Assembly (NCBI GenBank): GCA_036925085.1
Contig: JAUPFP010000001.1
Coordinates: 253,001 to 317,000, forward strand
Direction of reading: 5' to 3'
Length of the DNA: 64,000 nt
Source: Brachycybe producta
Lineage: Eukaryota > Arthropoda > Diplopoda > Playtdesmida > Andrognathidae
Shown here: piece after piece, positions 1 to 9,540 of the stretch
Layout: every line of letters starts with the position of its first letter
How positions within the stretch are numbered: position 1 is the stretch's first letter
Translations under genes and position numbers: made by a program
The notes under the pieces: model-generated
Told to the model about the DNA's origin: nothing
Database searches by the model: none
Seen by the model: the letters and a program-made list of their open reading frames with translations, nothing else

Positions 1-572
1 AGTTGTACCCTGGGCCCCTCGGGGTGTGTGCTTTTGATGTGCATGTTGGGCAAGCCTTACTGAGGACCCAAAAGCAAGAGGGCAGTGAGTGCATTTATGA
101 TGGAGGTTGCCTGAGGGTGGGGAATTTTCTCTGTTTAGAGCTGCCAGTATGGCTGCATGTGCATTACGGAAGTGGGCATTGCCTGCTTTGAGGCTGGAGA
201 AGGTAGTGATGCATGCGGTGCAGTCAAATTCAATAATAGGGCACGCTCATGTTGCAGTTTTATGTGTTTAATTAAGTCACAGTGGGTGCGATAGATAGAG
301 GAACAGTTGGGGCAGGTAAAGTCTTTTGGGAGGGGTAGTGGGAAGGAAAGTGTAACAGTATCATTTCTGTATCCTGTAGGGGCAGTGGGTGGTAGAATAT
401 TTGTAGTTCCTGGGAAAAAGCCACAAATGAAAGAAAGGAGAGGGAGAGAAGAAGCAATTAAGTTGCTCAGTCCCAATACTACACTTGATCTTGGCTGCAG
501 TGAGGGTTGTGATTGCTTCTCTTCTCGGTAGAAGTGTGTATTTAAAATTTTGTTTTTAGATTTTAGTTTCAA
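1..572 (-). pseudogene. Utopia-like ORF N-terminus with three C2H2 zinc fingers, frameshifted
   Basis: The frame starting at 572 holds finger 1 (about 249-314), pattern C-X2-C-X12-H-X4-H, beginning DFTCPNC. Finger 2 (158-222, beginning DCTAC) and finger 3 (28-93, beginning KCTHC) have the same spacing but lie in another frame. The two frames would join if one base were missing near the short C run at about 238-241. Three clustered N-terminal fingers are typical of R2-like target-specific retrotransposons, where they contact target DNA. The single frameshift may be a real mutation or a sequencing error; the rest of the ORF lies off the left edge. Copy 2 carries a decayed version of fingers 1 and 2. 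Confidence 0.7.
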
Positions 573-849
573 TTTGATTTTATAAATTCTATTTCAATTA
601 TGACTTTAAAAAAAATATTTTTTTTTAAAGTTATGTGGTTGCCAGGTGACGCACTATGTATAGCTGACGAGTAGACAGGTGTTTGGAGTGGATGAAGAAT
701 TGTGAGAGTGTAGAAGAATTACATAAAAATTGGAAAATGATAAAAAAAAAAATAAATAAATAAATAAGAAAGGATTGTGAAGGAATGAGATAGTCACAAG
801 GGTCACAGCTCAAATAAAGTATTTAGAAGTGGAAGATGGTTAAAGAACA

Positions 850-1420
850 GTCAGGTTATGATGATGGGTGAGGATAGTGAGTGGGTAGAGATGGAAGTAG
901 CTGTGTAGGGTGAAGGCCAGAGATTGGCGGAAGTGGCAAAGAGCAGTAGGAAGGCACTTGTAGGTGTGGCACAAAGATGGCTGGAAAGAGTAGAGAATAA
1001 GGGTAGATTGTGAATGGTTTGAGTAAAATATTAAGAAGTGGGAGCTGGATAAAGAAAATAAAGGTAGATTGTGAAAGAGGACAGCTGAAGTGAAATATTA
1101 TCAAATGGAATATGAAAAAAAGTCAGATTATGAGGATGGGTGAGGATAGTGAATAGGTAGAAATGGAAATAGCTGTGTTGGGTTGGAAGTAGCAAATAGC
1201 ATAAGGCACTTGTGGGTGTGGCACAGACAAAGATGGCTGGCCAGAGTAGAGAATAAGGATAGATTGTGTGAGAATGGTTTGAATAAAGTATTAAAAAAGT
1301 GGGAGCTGGATAAAGAAAATAAAGGTAGATTGTGAAAGAGGACAGCTGAAATGAAATATTATCATATGGAATAAGGAAAAAATATAGTCAGATTATGAGG
1401 ATGGGTGATGATAAAGGAGG
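850..1420 (-). repeat. Direct subrepeats (~265 bp) in the retroelement leader
   Basis: A block containing gaggatgggtgaggatagtg (as written on the + strand) and cacttgtaggtgtggcac recurs about every 265 bp, near 855, 1127 and (partly) 1387. The stretch 1059-1152 is nearly repeated at 1319-1415 and again in copy 2 at about 2605-2690. Tandem subrepeats in the 5' untranslated leader are common in non-LTR retrotransposons. Confidence 0.7.
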
Positions 1421-1671
1421 TAGTGAAATGTGAGAAGGCAGTGTGTGGGATGGGCACCTGAGATGGGCGGAAGTGACAAGGATAGAGGATGTTGTAGGTA
1501 TCAGAGGAACATGACTGGTTTAGAGAAAGGATGCTATACATAGATACAACAAAAAGGCAACTCACAGTTTTTCGAGATGGTTTCCTGGCATGTTTTGAAA
1601 AGATGACGATAAAGAAGAACACATGTTGCAGCAGGTTAGATTTAAATATGGCCAGAAAATATCGCCAGAAT

Positions 1672-1775
1672 ATATTAAGCTGATAACATTTGAGATTTAA
1701 ATATGAACGGCGTTCTTTTTGGTTATATTAAGCTGATAAGAACAGATACTACACTTTGATAGCCATGAGGCCGAG
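1672..1775 (-). pseudogene. U2 snRNA 5' fragment (target remnant of copy 1)
   Basis: Minus strand from 1775 reads CTCGGCCTCATGGCTA, then TCAAAGTGTAGTATCTG and TTCTTATCAGCTTAATAT, that is U2 nucleotides about 8-61 with a 3-nt deletion (AGA), ending at 1725. After 38 nt the motif TTATCAGCTTAATAT recurs (1672-1686) before the element begins, a short duplication of the target edge. The first seven U2 bases are missing where it abuts copy 2. Confidence 0.85.
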
Positions 1776-1787
1776 TTGCGGCAGTCT

Positions 1788-2192
1788 TTTTGTTAGTTAC
1801 CACTCCCAGTTGTCCCCAGGCTATCTTCCTGACCCAGGAGTCGTTGTTGGCCAACATTGCAAAGCCCTGGGTGATGAGTAGTAGGTCTTGTAGAACATTG
1901 AATGGGATCAGACTGGTCCCTCCTTTGAAAGTGTGGCAGGTGGGATAGTGGCTAGATGCCCTAGTTGGAAGGTTTAATCAGGATTTGATACATGACTTTG
2001 CCTTCTTGTCCAGTTTGTGTAGATCTTTTTGGGGTATGTGCAGATGTGGAGAAAGAAGTCCAGTCGGGGTTGAAGGAAGGTGAGGTAGGTGTCAATCTTC
2101 TGCCAAGGTGCCAGTAGGGACTTGTGTAGCGAATTGAGGTCCTCTAGTAGTGATTCTAGTTGCTTGGTGAGGGATCCGGTTCTGTAGGCCAT
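1788..2192 (-). pseudogene. Reverse-transcriptase thumb remnant (R2/NeSL/Utopia type)
   Basis: The frame from 2192 contains LLAPWQKIDTYLTFLQPRLD followed by a PKKIY segment, the hallmark 'PWQKI..F..PRL' thumb motif of R2/NeSL-type RTs. A neighbouring frame continues with LDKKAKSCIKS, a stop where Trp is expected, LNLPTRASS, FKGGTSLIP and LLLITQGFAMLANND, the usual post-RT order (LD..W.NLP.., GG.GL..). One frameshift and one in-frame stop make it non-functional. It ends in U2 sequence at 1775. Confidence 0.8.
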
Positions 2193-2219
2193 GGGAGAGG
2201 GTTTCCTGTTTTAAGGCTA

Positions 2220-2430
2220 GAGAAGGTTGAGCTGCAGGAAAATTCAACAGAAATGTTGTGATTATGATGCTGCCGAATGTGTGATCATGTCAGAGTGGGT
2301 GTGGAATATGGAGGAGCAGTTTGGGCAGGTGAAATCTTTGGGAAGGGGCAGAGGAAAAAAGATTTCAACTGTGGTCATTTTGATAGCAGGTGACCGGCCA
2401 CAAAACGAAAAAAAAAAAGAATTCTAAGGA
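2220..2430 (-). pseudogene. Decayed zinc-finger region of copy 2
   Basis: The minus strand encodes PLPLPKDFTCPNCSSIF, nearly identical to finger 1 of copy 1, but the His end is broken and stops follow. A remnant of finger 2 (STFSSLKTGN) is seen close to 2210-2240 with its Cys pair collapsed. It shows that copy 2 once carried the same N-terminal domain. Confidence 0.65.
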
Positions 2431-2957
2431 TCACTTCTCAGAGTAGTTGGGGAGTGGGATTATGGTTGTTAGCAGGGTTGGGGTGATGCTAGACTGGTGG
2501 GAGTAATTGGCCAGTGAGGAGTCAACTCTTAAGGAGTTGTAGAGCAGCCAGAGAGGACCACTCTAAAGGGGTTGTAGAGAGGACAACTCTAAAGGAGTTA
2601 GATTGAAAGAGAACAGCTGAAGTGAAATATTATCAAATGGACGTTGGATAAAGGACAGTAAGATTATGAGGATGGGTGACGATAATGGAGGTAGTGAGAT
2701 GTGAAAAGGCAATGTGTGGGATGGGCACCTGAGATGGGCGGAAGTGACAAGGATAGAGGATGTTATAGATAGCAGAGAAACACGAGTGGTTGAGAGAAAA
2801 GGCGCTATACATAAATGCAACAAAAAGACAACTCAGTTTTTTGAAACGGTTTCCTGGCTTGAGTTTTCGAAAAGATGACGATGGCAAGGAAGTACGCATG
2901 TTGCAGCAGGTTAGTTTTAAATATGGCCAGACTTTTTCTTTTTCTTTTGGTTGGAAT

Positions 2958-3022
2958 ATATTAAGCTGATAAGAACAGATACTACACTTTATTTAATCTT
3001 AGCCATGAGGCCGAGAATTGAT
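2958..3022 (-). pseudogene. U2 snRNA 5' fragment (target remnant of copy 2)
   Basis: Minus strand from 3022 reads ATCAATTCTCGGCCTCATGG, then CTAAGAT, a 4-5 nt insertion, and AAGTGTAGTATCTGTTCTTA up to CAGCTTAATAT: U2 nucleotides 1-61 with small changes. It stops at the same U2 position as the copy 1 target and is followed by the retroelement leader. Confidence 0.85.
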
Positions 3023-3053
3023 TTGTATATGTTAATTGCAATAAAAGAAATTT

Positions 3054-3222
3054 ATCTGTTCTTATCAGCTTAATATCTGATACATACCTCATTGAGGCAC
3101 CAGAATATTAAACTGATTTTTGGAATCAGGCAGAATGTTCGGGGCTTGTCTCACTTCCGCCGTGGGTTGGCCTGGTATTGCAGTTCTTCTAGGATCAGAC
3201 CACTCCCCCACACCAGGGGGAG
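3054..3222 (+). pseudogene. U2 snRNA, 5'-truncated copy on the + strand
   Basis: Starts at ATCTGTTCTTATCAGC (U2 nt ~39) and continues through the Sm site (GATTTTTGG), stem III and stem-loop IV to the 3' end near 3215, with several substitutions against the full copy at 3973-4163. It lacks stem-loop I and most of the branch-site pairing region, so it is probably non-functional. It faces away from the U2 5' fragment at 2958-3022, only about 31 bp off, and forms one arm of a large inverted repeat. Confidence 0.85.
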
Positions 3223-3972
3223 ACTTAAACAATTAATTTCAAGACACTTAAAAAAACCTTAATTTTAGTACAAAGCTTCTACAGTTTCAATTATGCACAT
3301 TAAGTGAGGTGATGACCTCATATGAAAACCAAACAGTGTCACAATATGTAAAACCGCTATATATATATATATAATCAAATTGTTTGTAAATCAAAACCAA
3401 AACGTATTAAATTGTTTCAAAATAAATTTGGCAATTAATGGTCCATTAATTACAAAATAAAAACACCTTTCATTGAGAAAACATAACTTGGAGTGTGAAA
3501 CAAATAATAAAATTGTAAGAAATATAAGTTAAGTTTGTTAGAAACTTAAAGAGCAGTTTCAGTCCATATTATCTTCTAAAATGTAGTTTTCAAAAGTTCT
3601 TCTATGTTTTCAAGTTTTTCATTTGGAAGTTATATCATTATGAAATTACTTTTATTCATTTCAATTACTCTTCTAGTATTCAAGTGTTTAGGCCTTCTAG
3701 TGTAGTTATTCAAGCTCAAAGCAAAAGGATTTTTTTGGTTTTCATTTAAAATCAAACATTTTGTAAATTGTTTATTTCGAAAAATATCATTTGAGTACTA
3801 AATTTACATAATGCTAATTTGCATATATTATAATTGTTCAAACAATAACAGCATTTACGACGTCATCAACCTCACTCCATGTGTATAATTGAAATTGTAG
3901 CAGCTTTGTACTAAAATTAAGAGGGTTTTTAAAAGTCTGAAATTAATTGTTTAAGCCTCCCCCTGGTGTGGG

Positions 3973-4163
3973 GGAGTGGGCCGATCCTGGAAGAACTGCA
4001 ATACCAGGCCAACCCGTGGCGGAAGTGAGGCAAGCCCCGAACATTCCGCCTGATTCCAAAAATCAGTTTAATATTCTGGTACCTCAATGAGGTACGTATC
4101 AGATATTAAGCTGATAAGAACAGATACTACACTTTGATCTTAGCCATGAGGCCGAGAAGCGAT
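3973..4163 (-). ncRNA. U2: U2 spliceosomal snRNA, full length
   Basis: Minus strand from 4163: ATCGCTTCTCGGCCTCATGG (stem-loop I), GTGTAGTATCTGTTCTTATC with the GTAGTA branch-point recognition sequence, stem IIa/IIb, the Sm site GATTTTTGG flanked by CTG..CAG, GGTTGGCC of stem III and CCTGGTATTGCAGTTCTTCCAGG-type stem-loop IV, ending in a C run about 190 nt later. U2 pairs with the intron branch point in the spliceosome. All conserved elements are intact, unlike the other U2 pieces nearby, so this is the likely functional copy. The exact 3' end is estimated from the usual length; I did not identify a promoter element with confidence. Confidence 0.93.
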
Positions 4164-4936
4164 ACAGATTTGACGAACGACATTTCAGATATCCGTACAA
4201 ATTTCTTCCTTTCAGAACGGTGAAATTTGAAAAACCTCGTATAGTAAAAAAAATCGCTCTAAGACCAGCAGAAAAAATCGCTTCAAAATAATCTCTAAAA
4301 CTAAACAAACAGAATTGCTGTTTTATTAAATTAATTATTAAAAGTTAATTTGCTAAATTATTTCTACTAATATGTATATATTTGTGAGTTACTCTCTTCA
4401 TTCTGGTCGTAAAGTGAAAATGAGTTATGAGCAACACACAGTTATCAAGGGGGTTGTTGACCTCTTGAGTCGCTTTCATGCACAAGATGCACAGCTGTGA
4501 CGTCATTTAAAAACGAAACAAACTGTAGCGACCTCTATTGGCATTTAATGGCACTACTATATTTTTAGTTAAAAAAATTTTAATACTTGGATAAAAAGTT
4601 TATTTTGAAAGATTTTTTATGAAAAAAGATATATATGACATTCGTCTTTACTATTCTAGTTTTTAACAAACTTTGATTTTTTTTTCTTAAAAAATCAAAC
4701 AAATCTAAAAACAAAAAATTGTTTGCTATTCTGTCCAAAAATTGGGTCATTTTCCTAAAAAAAATTATTTTAAAAAGATTTCAACATAAAAATACTTTTA
4801 AGTCACTCAGTTACTTTTCTAGTTTCTAAAACAGTTTCAAATTTTTCTTAAAATTGTTTTCGAAACACAGATTAACGAGTGTTACATATTTTAGCAACTT
4901 TGTTATAAAATCGCATTTATATTTTTTCCATTGCAG
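4164..4936. other. AT-rich spacer or intron, no gene seen
   Basis: Between the U2 gene and the + strand terminal exons. Contains one TGACGTCA (4498-4505) and, from about 4560 to 4865, a copy of the foldback repeat family (TCAACATAAAAATACTTTTA then TTTTCTAGTTTCTAAAACA). It may be the upstream intron of the + strand gene that ends at 5205. Confidence 0.6.
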
Positions 4937-5205
4937 GCAATTTTAATGGTGGTCGAAGCCTTCATAACTTGCGACGTTATTCACTTCGACCAATTGCATT
5001 CGAGTTTAGAAAACACTCTTAAACAATTACAGAACACGGATTCTAAAGACTTGACCATCAAAAGCACAAAGGTCCCCCCCCCCAATCGTGCTTTTTTGTA
5101 AGATCTTAAATTCTAAACTTGTTTCTTTTCCTTCGGTAGATTCTCCTAATTTTAGAGAAACTTCGTCAAAGTAACGACAATTCGAAACAGCCATCAATTG
5201 TCTGA
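4937..5205 (+). CDS. Unidentified gene, last two coding exons (5' part not found)
   Basis: Two phase-0 exons read as one frame: 4937-5071 (45 codons, after acceptor CCATTGCAG) and 5140-5205 (22 codons with TGA, after acceptor TTCGGTAG). The protein end includes EAFITCDVIHFDQLHSSLEN and ILLILEKLRQSND, hydrophobic/amphipathic helices that would suit a HEAT-repeat-like C-terminus, but I recognise no family. The donor is a weak GT followed by ten C; a stronger GTAAGA at 5098 would change frame and end early. An AATAAA lies at about 5250. It is convergent with RRN3, whose stop is 123 bp away. Upstream exons must lie beyond the U2 locus, possibly left of the window. Confidence 0.5.
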
Positions 5206-5327
5206 ACGTCACTTTCGGAAATTTTTAATGTATTCTAACGTAATTATAATAAATAAAAATTGAAACAAGTGAATTTTTCTTTCTCTTTCAAATGTTTTGT
5301 CAACACGACGAGGTGTTTAAAAAAAAC

Positions 5328-8300
5328 TTAACCGTAGTTTGTTGCATGCTTGAAACCGGGTGATGATCCGTAAAGTAGAAACTCCGGAATTGTCGAAGGA
5401 GAAGTTCCGATCGAATTCAAACTTATATCTTCGAGAAAATTGTCGTCATCATTCTAGAAAATAAATGTAAAGATTTTAACTCGTTAATCTCTTTCGAACC
5501 ACACAAAACTAGAGTTAGGAATTTACTTCTGCTTCGTTATCTTCTTCAGCTTCTATGAAATCCGTGTATTCTCTATAACTGTCTTTGATATATTTTTTGG
5601 ATCTGTTTTTTTTTTTTCAACGAAAAGAGAATATCAGAAATTTGAAAAATCCAATTTCTTATTAAAAACCTCTTTTCTAAAATATAAAATAAGTCAAAAT
5701 ACAAGCAGTAAACAGAAAGAAAAACAGAATTTCGTATCTCGGAAGTGTTTTCTAAGTACGCACCTTAAGAGAATGTACGGATCGAAAGGGAAAAAACATT
5801 CTAAGGAATTATTTTCGAAGTGTGCAGATTGAGGACGATTCGATATCGTCGGTAACATCTGACGGTTGTTCCTCTCGATTATCGTATAGCAGTAAGCCAA
5901 TTGGTAATTCCTGAAAATAGAAAAACCCCACATAAAAGAATGAATTCCGCCTCGCCGTTACAACAAACGTCTCGAGATTAGCATCCTAGTAAAACCATTT
6001 CTTTTGTACCTGGCAACGGCAGCAAAGTTCCTCATGATGGCCGGAGGACAGAATTTCAGTGGATTCAAACAACAAGAGACGATTCGGTTGAAGTTCAAAC
6101 TTTCAAGATAACGAAAACCTGCGAAAAACGATCGTTCATTATTGTAGATAAAATGTTCAGTTTTTCTTTTAGAAACAGAATTTTAAAAGTTTGTTAAAAA
6201 ACTAGAAGAGTCGTTTTTATAAAACTGTTAAATGAAAATCTAAAATTTAGGTTTCTACCTTTCGGCATTTCGGCAAGATCTTTATGTCGAAATGCAAAAA
6301 CATAGAAAACTGCCTGACACGTTGCTAAAAAGTGACCGTGCAACGCAACATCCGGATAAGAACGAATGTTTCCTTCTTGCGAATCGATGTAACGATGAAT
6401 CCAAGAACACATTATTTCGAAACACGAAGTCACCATCCTGAGTAGTCATAAGAAGAAAAACGAACGAAACCTCGTCAAAACATTTCCACGAGAAACCGAA
6501 AGCCCGGAAAAAACTTACGAAATGGGAACGAAAGTCCCTCTCGCGAGGAGACTACCGATGTAAGAGACTGCGCTCTGCCTTAACACCGAAGGCATATTTG
6601 GATCGAGAACCTTCTTCCACAAATAATCGACAAAACCCTCCGCTAGAGGTTGTCGCAGCCTACTGATGTAAAACAGCAGAAACTGAACGTGGCCAATCGC
6701 GTGCGTCGGCAGAACGAGTTTATCGAACACGAACAGAAGTTCTCGGTATAACTTCTTCGTAGCTTCCCAATCCAATTCGCCTAGAAAAAGACAAGAACGA
6801 AACTTGAAACTTTTGAAGTTTTTTCCCAGCGATTTTCTTGCTTTTTACCTTCGGCGTGACAAACTTCTTTAATATAATCGAACATTACGACCATCAAAAT
6901 GTCGAGTGTGTTCGCCAATTCGTGAGCCATTCCTCTTTCGTCGGATCGTTTCGCATCCGATTCCGAAACAGTTTTCGGAACTTCGTCCAATTCCTATTTA
7001 GACATTGAAATCAACTTTTTTAAAAGCAAATTTAAGACGAAGTTTACGAAAAACGATGATTTTTTTGAAACTCTTTTAATTATTCCTCATTTCAGAAAAT
7101 CAAGAGTTAGAAAATCAGCTGTTGAATCAGGTTTTTTTTTTGGGGGGGGGAATAAAACCAAACTTCCTACCATTTCCATTTCTAGATCATCTTGTTCTTC
7201 GCGTTCCATTTCGGCCTCCAAAATATCTTTCTTAGAAGAATGGACCTAAAAGAAAATAAATCAGTTTCGAAAACAAAAACACAAATCCGAATACGATCCG
7301 TACGTCTAGCTTCATCATTCGATCGATAATCACTTCCAAAATGGCCCTTCGAAACGTCGGCAAATACGAAGTGACGTGAAGAAGGTTGTGGATAAAACAA
7401 ACTTGGGTGTAACTTTCACGTTTCATGTACGGAAACTTATCGGAGAACAACGGCAACAACGATACGGGAGCTCTGAAAAATCAACAAACAAAAAATGAAA
7501 ATACTTTCGACACATTGATTTATTCACTATTCTAGTTTCATAAAAACGTTTAACAATGAAATTTTCCATTCGCATATACACGATAAAACTTACAGCGGAA
7601 CTATTTCCAAGATGGCCTTCAACATCTTGTGAACATTCTTGAAACATTCCTCATCTTCTGCGTTAACAGTAGTCGACACGACCACAGGAACGACCTGATA
7701 CGAAGGATCTCTGACCGGCTGTTTCACTTCTAAATTATTTTTTAAAAATTTATTTTGATTTTGTTAAACCGTTTCAAATAATAAAATTTGTTAAAAATGA
7801 ACCGAGATTCGTACCCGGAACAAATCGATCGACCAACAAGCCGAGAACGAGACGTAAAAAATACGTATGAGCCGATAGAAGGTTGACGACGAATGATTTG
7901 TAAACGGGCGACAATTCTTCTCCTTTCTTCGGCCAACCTCGTTTCTAACCAAGAAATAAAACGAAAAATTTAAGGTACGAGATACAAATCGAAAAAAAAA
8001 ACTTTAGAAACGTGAGTTACGAGAATGAGGAAGACGAGACTTTCGCATTGTTGACTGAGCTCGTTGATGTTTTCCTTCAACGTGTTCAACCAGTCGATAA
8101 AAACTTCCTCCTATAAGAAAGTATAAAACCAGATTTACGAAGAACTTAAAAGTAACTACTTTTAATTCCGAAAGAAATTTTCGATTTCGTGAAGATATCT
8201 TTCAGAATAAATTTTTTAAAGAAAACAAAATTTAAAAGAAATCCATTTTTTATTGACGAACTTTAATCAATAAAAGTTAATTTTGAAAGATCTTTAATTC

Positions 8301-9274
8301 ATTTGATTGAATTCTCATTTTGAAAGATGAGAGAGAAGCAATTGCAATTATGTTAGAAACTAGAATAGTAAATGAACCGGATACAAAATATCTTTCAAAA
8401 AATAATGCAAATTAAACGATAAAACGTTTAATTTAAAGATTATGTCACCGTAAATACGATTACAACAATTCGATTAGCAGCCGCTTAGCCTCTGTGCAGG
8501 AGATTGTTTTCAGCACACACTAAAAACCAACTCCAAAAGCTCAGATTGGAGGCTAGCAGCCGCTCCTAATCAAAAGGATCCCCACAACAACATACAAATT
8601 CATCCTTTTCTGAATTTCGACTCATTATTATATCGAGAGAGACGAGTAAAGCTAACAGAAAAAGAAAACAACGTACGTCCACATCATTGTCAGTCAACTC
8701 GTTCACAATCTGTGAATACAACACCGAATCCGAACCCTTTAATAAAAAGAACAAGAAGAAAAGGTTAAAAACACGAATTATGGCTCAAATTCAAGAAGAA
8801 AACTTCGTCATTTGAACTCGAGAGTATTTTTATCGATTAGGAGCCGCTAGTCTTCAAGCTAAACGTGCAGAGGTCGCGTTCTACGGCTCGAAATACAGCG
8901 AAAACAACTACAAAATCTGTAGCAAGAAGATTACAGTGTAGCTTTTTTGCCTTATTTCGCGTCTTCCAAGTGCAAACTTTATAACACTTCCATAACCTTC
9001 GTTTAGAGACTATAAGTAGAGGCTGCTAATCGAAAGAATACCCGCGACTGGAAGCCGGTTAGCCTCTATGTACAAGCTTCAAGGAACCTATATCATCATC
9101 GGAAAAAAATACTCAAGATGTTAAGTTTTCTTCTTAAAAGTGTATTTTCTGTGGTTGACTAACATTACGAAACAGTTGAATTCCTCTTATTATATCGTTT
9201 GCGGCGTCGAAACGGACCGTCAGATTGCGTTTCTGTAGAAAATCGGCCGATTTCAAGATTCCAGTCGATGACAT
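5328..9274 (-). CDS. RRN3: RNA polymerase I-specific transcription initiation factor RRN3 (TIF-IA)
   Basis: Complete, 14 coding exons: 9164-9274, 8677-8736, 8021-8110, 7815-7944, 7594-7729, 7304-7472, 7171-7245, 6849-6993, 6519-6780, 6259-6437, 6010-6118, 5764-5910, 5527-5602, 5328-5453. They sum to 1815 nt, 604 residues, against about 650 in human. RRN3 binds RNA polymerase I and recruits it to the rDNA promoter through SL1, acting in the nucleolus. Diagnostic segments: KLVLPTHAIGHVQFLLFY, PDVALHGHFLATCQAVFYVF, YCYTIIERNNRQMLP and FFPFDPYILL, all well conserved in this all-helical HEAT-repeat family. The start chosen is the first ATG of an exon beginning MSSTGILKSADFLQKRNLTV; human has a matching VRFGG-type segment in this place. 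The acidic stretch after HSSKKDILEAEMER matches the variable acidic loop of the human protein. Confidence 0.95.
8470..8571. repeat. Foldback element in RRN3 intron 2
   Basis: Arms GATTAGCAGCCGCTTAGCCT (left) and GGCTAGCAGCCGCTCCTAATC-type (right, inverted) enclose about 60 bp. A related pair of ends lies 260 bp further on, so this looks like a miniature inverted-repeat element family. Confidence 0.6.
8832..9033. repeat. Second foldback element in RRN3 intron 1, same ends
   Basis: Begins ATCGATTAGGAGCCGCTAG and ends GAGGCTGCTAATCGA, inverted ends shared with 8470-8571. The interior is unrelated, as in deletion-derived MITE copies. Confidence 0.55.
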
Positions 9275-9540
9275 TTGCCGGAGGACAACAGAAATTCGTA
9301 CAAACAAAACAAGCACATGGACCAGAGCACGGCACGTGCACTTAAGGAGACTGGCTGAGAGTTGGAGAAAACCCAATCAAAATAAAGAGAGAAACGTGGC
9401 GCGTGCGGCGAAGACGAACAAAAAAAAAAAAAAAAAAAGGAAGATAAAGAAAGAAGGGGGGGTGGGCGGAGGAGCACGTGGCCGACTACAATATTGGAGG
9501 ACGTCTCCTAGCGGAGATTAAACACAACCGGGTCGCTTTC
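9275..9540 (-). promoter_or_regulatory. Probable RRN3 promoter / 5' UTR with two E-boxes
   Basis: GC-richer than the surroundings. CACGTG occurs at 9333-9338 and 9475-9480, 59 and 201 bp upstream of the RRN3 ATG. CACGTG is the Myc/Max (and MITF/USF) site, and mammalian RRN3 is growth-regulated; the link here is inference. An A18 tract lies at 9421-9438. No TATA box was recognised. Confidence 0.45.

Larger units (their letters stand above)
1..1671 (-). mobile_element. Utopia-like non-LTR retrotransposon, copy 1 (5' part, runs off left edge)
   Basis: Read on the minus strand, a U2 snRNA 5' fragment stops after U2 nucleotide ~61 (CAGCTTAATAT) at 1672 and is followed by about 1.1 kb of pyrimidine-rich leader and then an open frame with C2H2 zinc fingers that leaves the window at base 1. 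Copy 2 (1776-2957) starts with the same leader at the same U2 position and preserves an R2/NeSL-type reverse-transcriptase thumb. N-terminal C2H2 fingers, an RT of the restriction-like-endonuclease type and insertion inside U2 together point to the known Utopia group of U2-targeting elements. Family assignment is inference: the RT core and endonuclease of this copy, if present, lie left of the window. The element has the same orientation as U2, so it could be transcribed from the U2 promoter. Confidence 0.72.
1776..2957 (-). mobile_element. Utopia-like retrotransposon, copy 2 (internally deleted)
   Basis: Minus strand. It begins directly after U2 nucleotide ~61 (2958), carries the same leader as copy 1 (2460-2940 matches 1380-1655 and beyond), a decayed zinc-finger region (about 2200-2330), then jumps to the RT thumb (1790-2192) and abuts another U2 5' end at 1775. 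The RT palm, endonuclease and 3' UTR are missing, so it is a dead copy of about 1.2 kb. Identical placement of two copies inside U2 indicates target-specific insertion or duplication of an occupied U2 unit. Confidence 0.75.
3054..4163. repeat. Large inverted repeat of two U2 units with 3' flanks
   Basis: The + strand U2 copy (3054-3222) and the minus strand U2 gene (3973-4163) are inverted, and similarity continues into their shared 3' flanks: 3223-3345 pairs with about 3850-3972 (for example AAACAATTAATTTC and TTAGTACAAAGC on one arm and their complements on the other). The central ~500 bp is unique AT-rich sequence. This is two U2 units tail to tail, probably from an inverted duplication. 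Confidence 0.8.

Noticed and set aside
1-2957. Keno/Tx1-type element as the U2 insertion
   Set aside because: Keno belongs to the L1-like Tx1 group with an APE endonuclease; the triple C2H2 fingers and the PWQKI-PRL thumb are of R2/NeSL/Utopia type.
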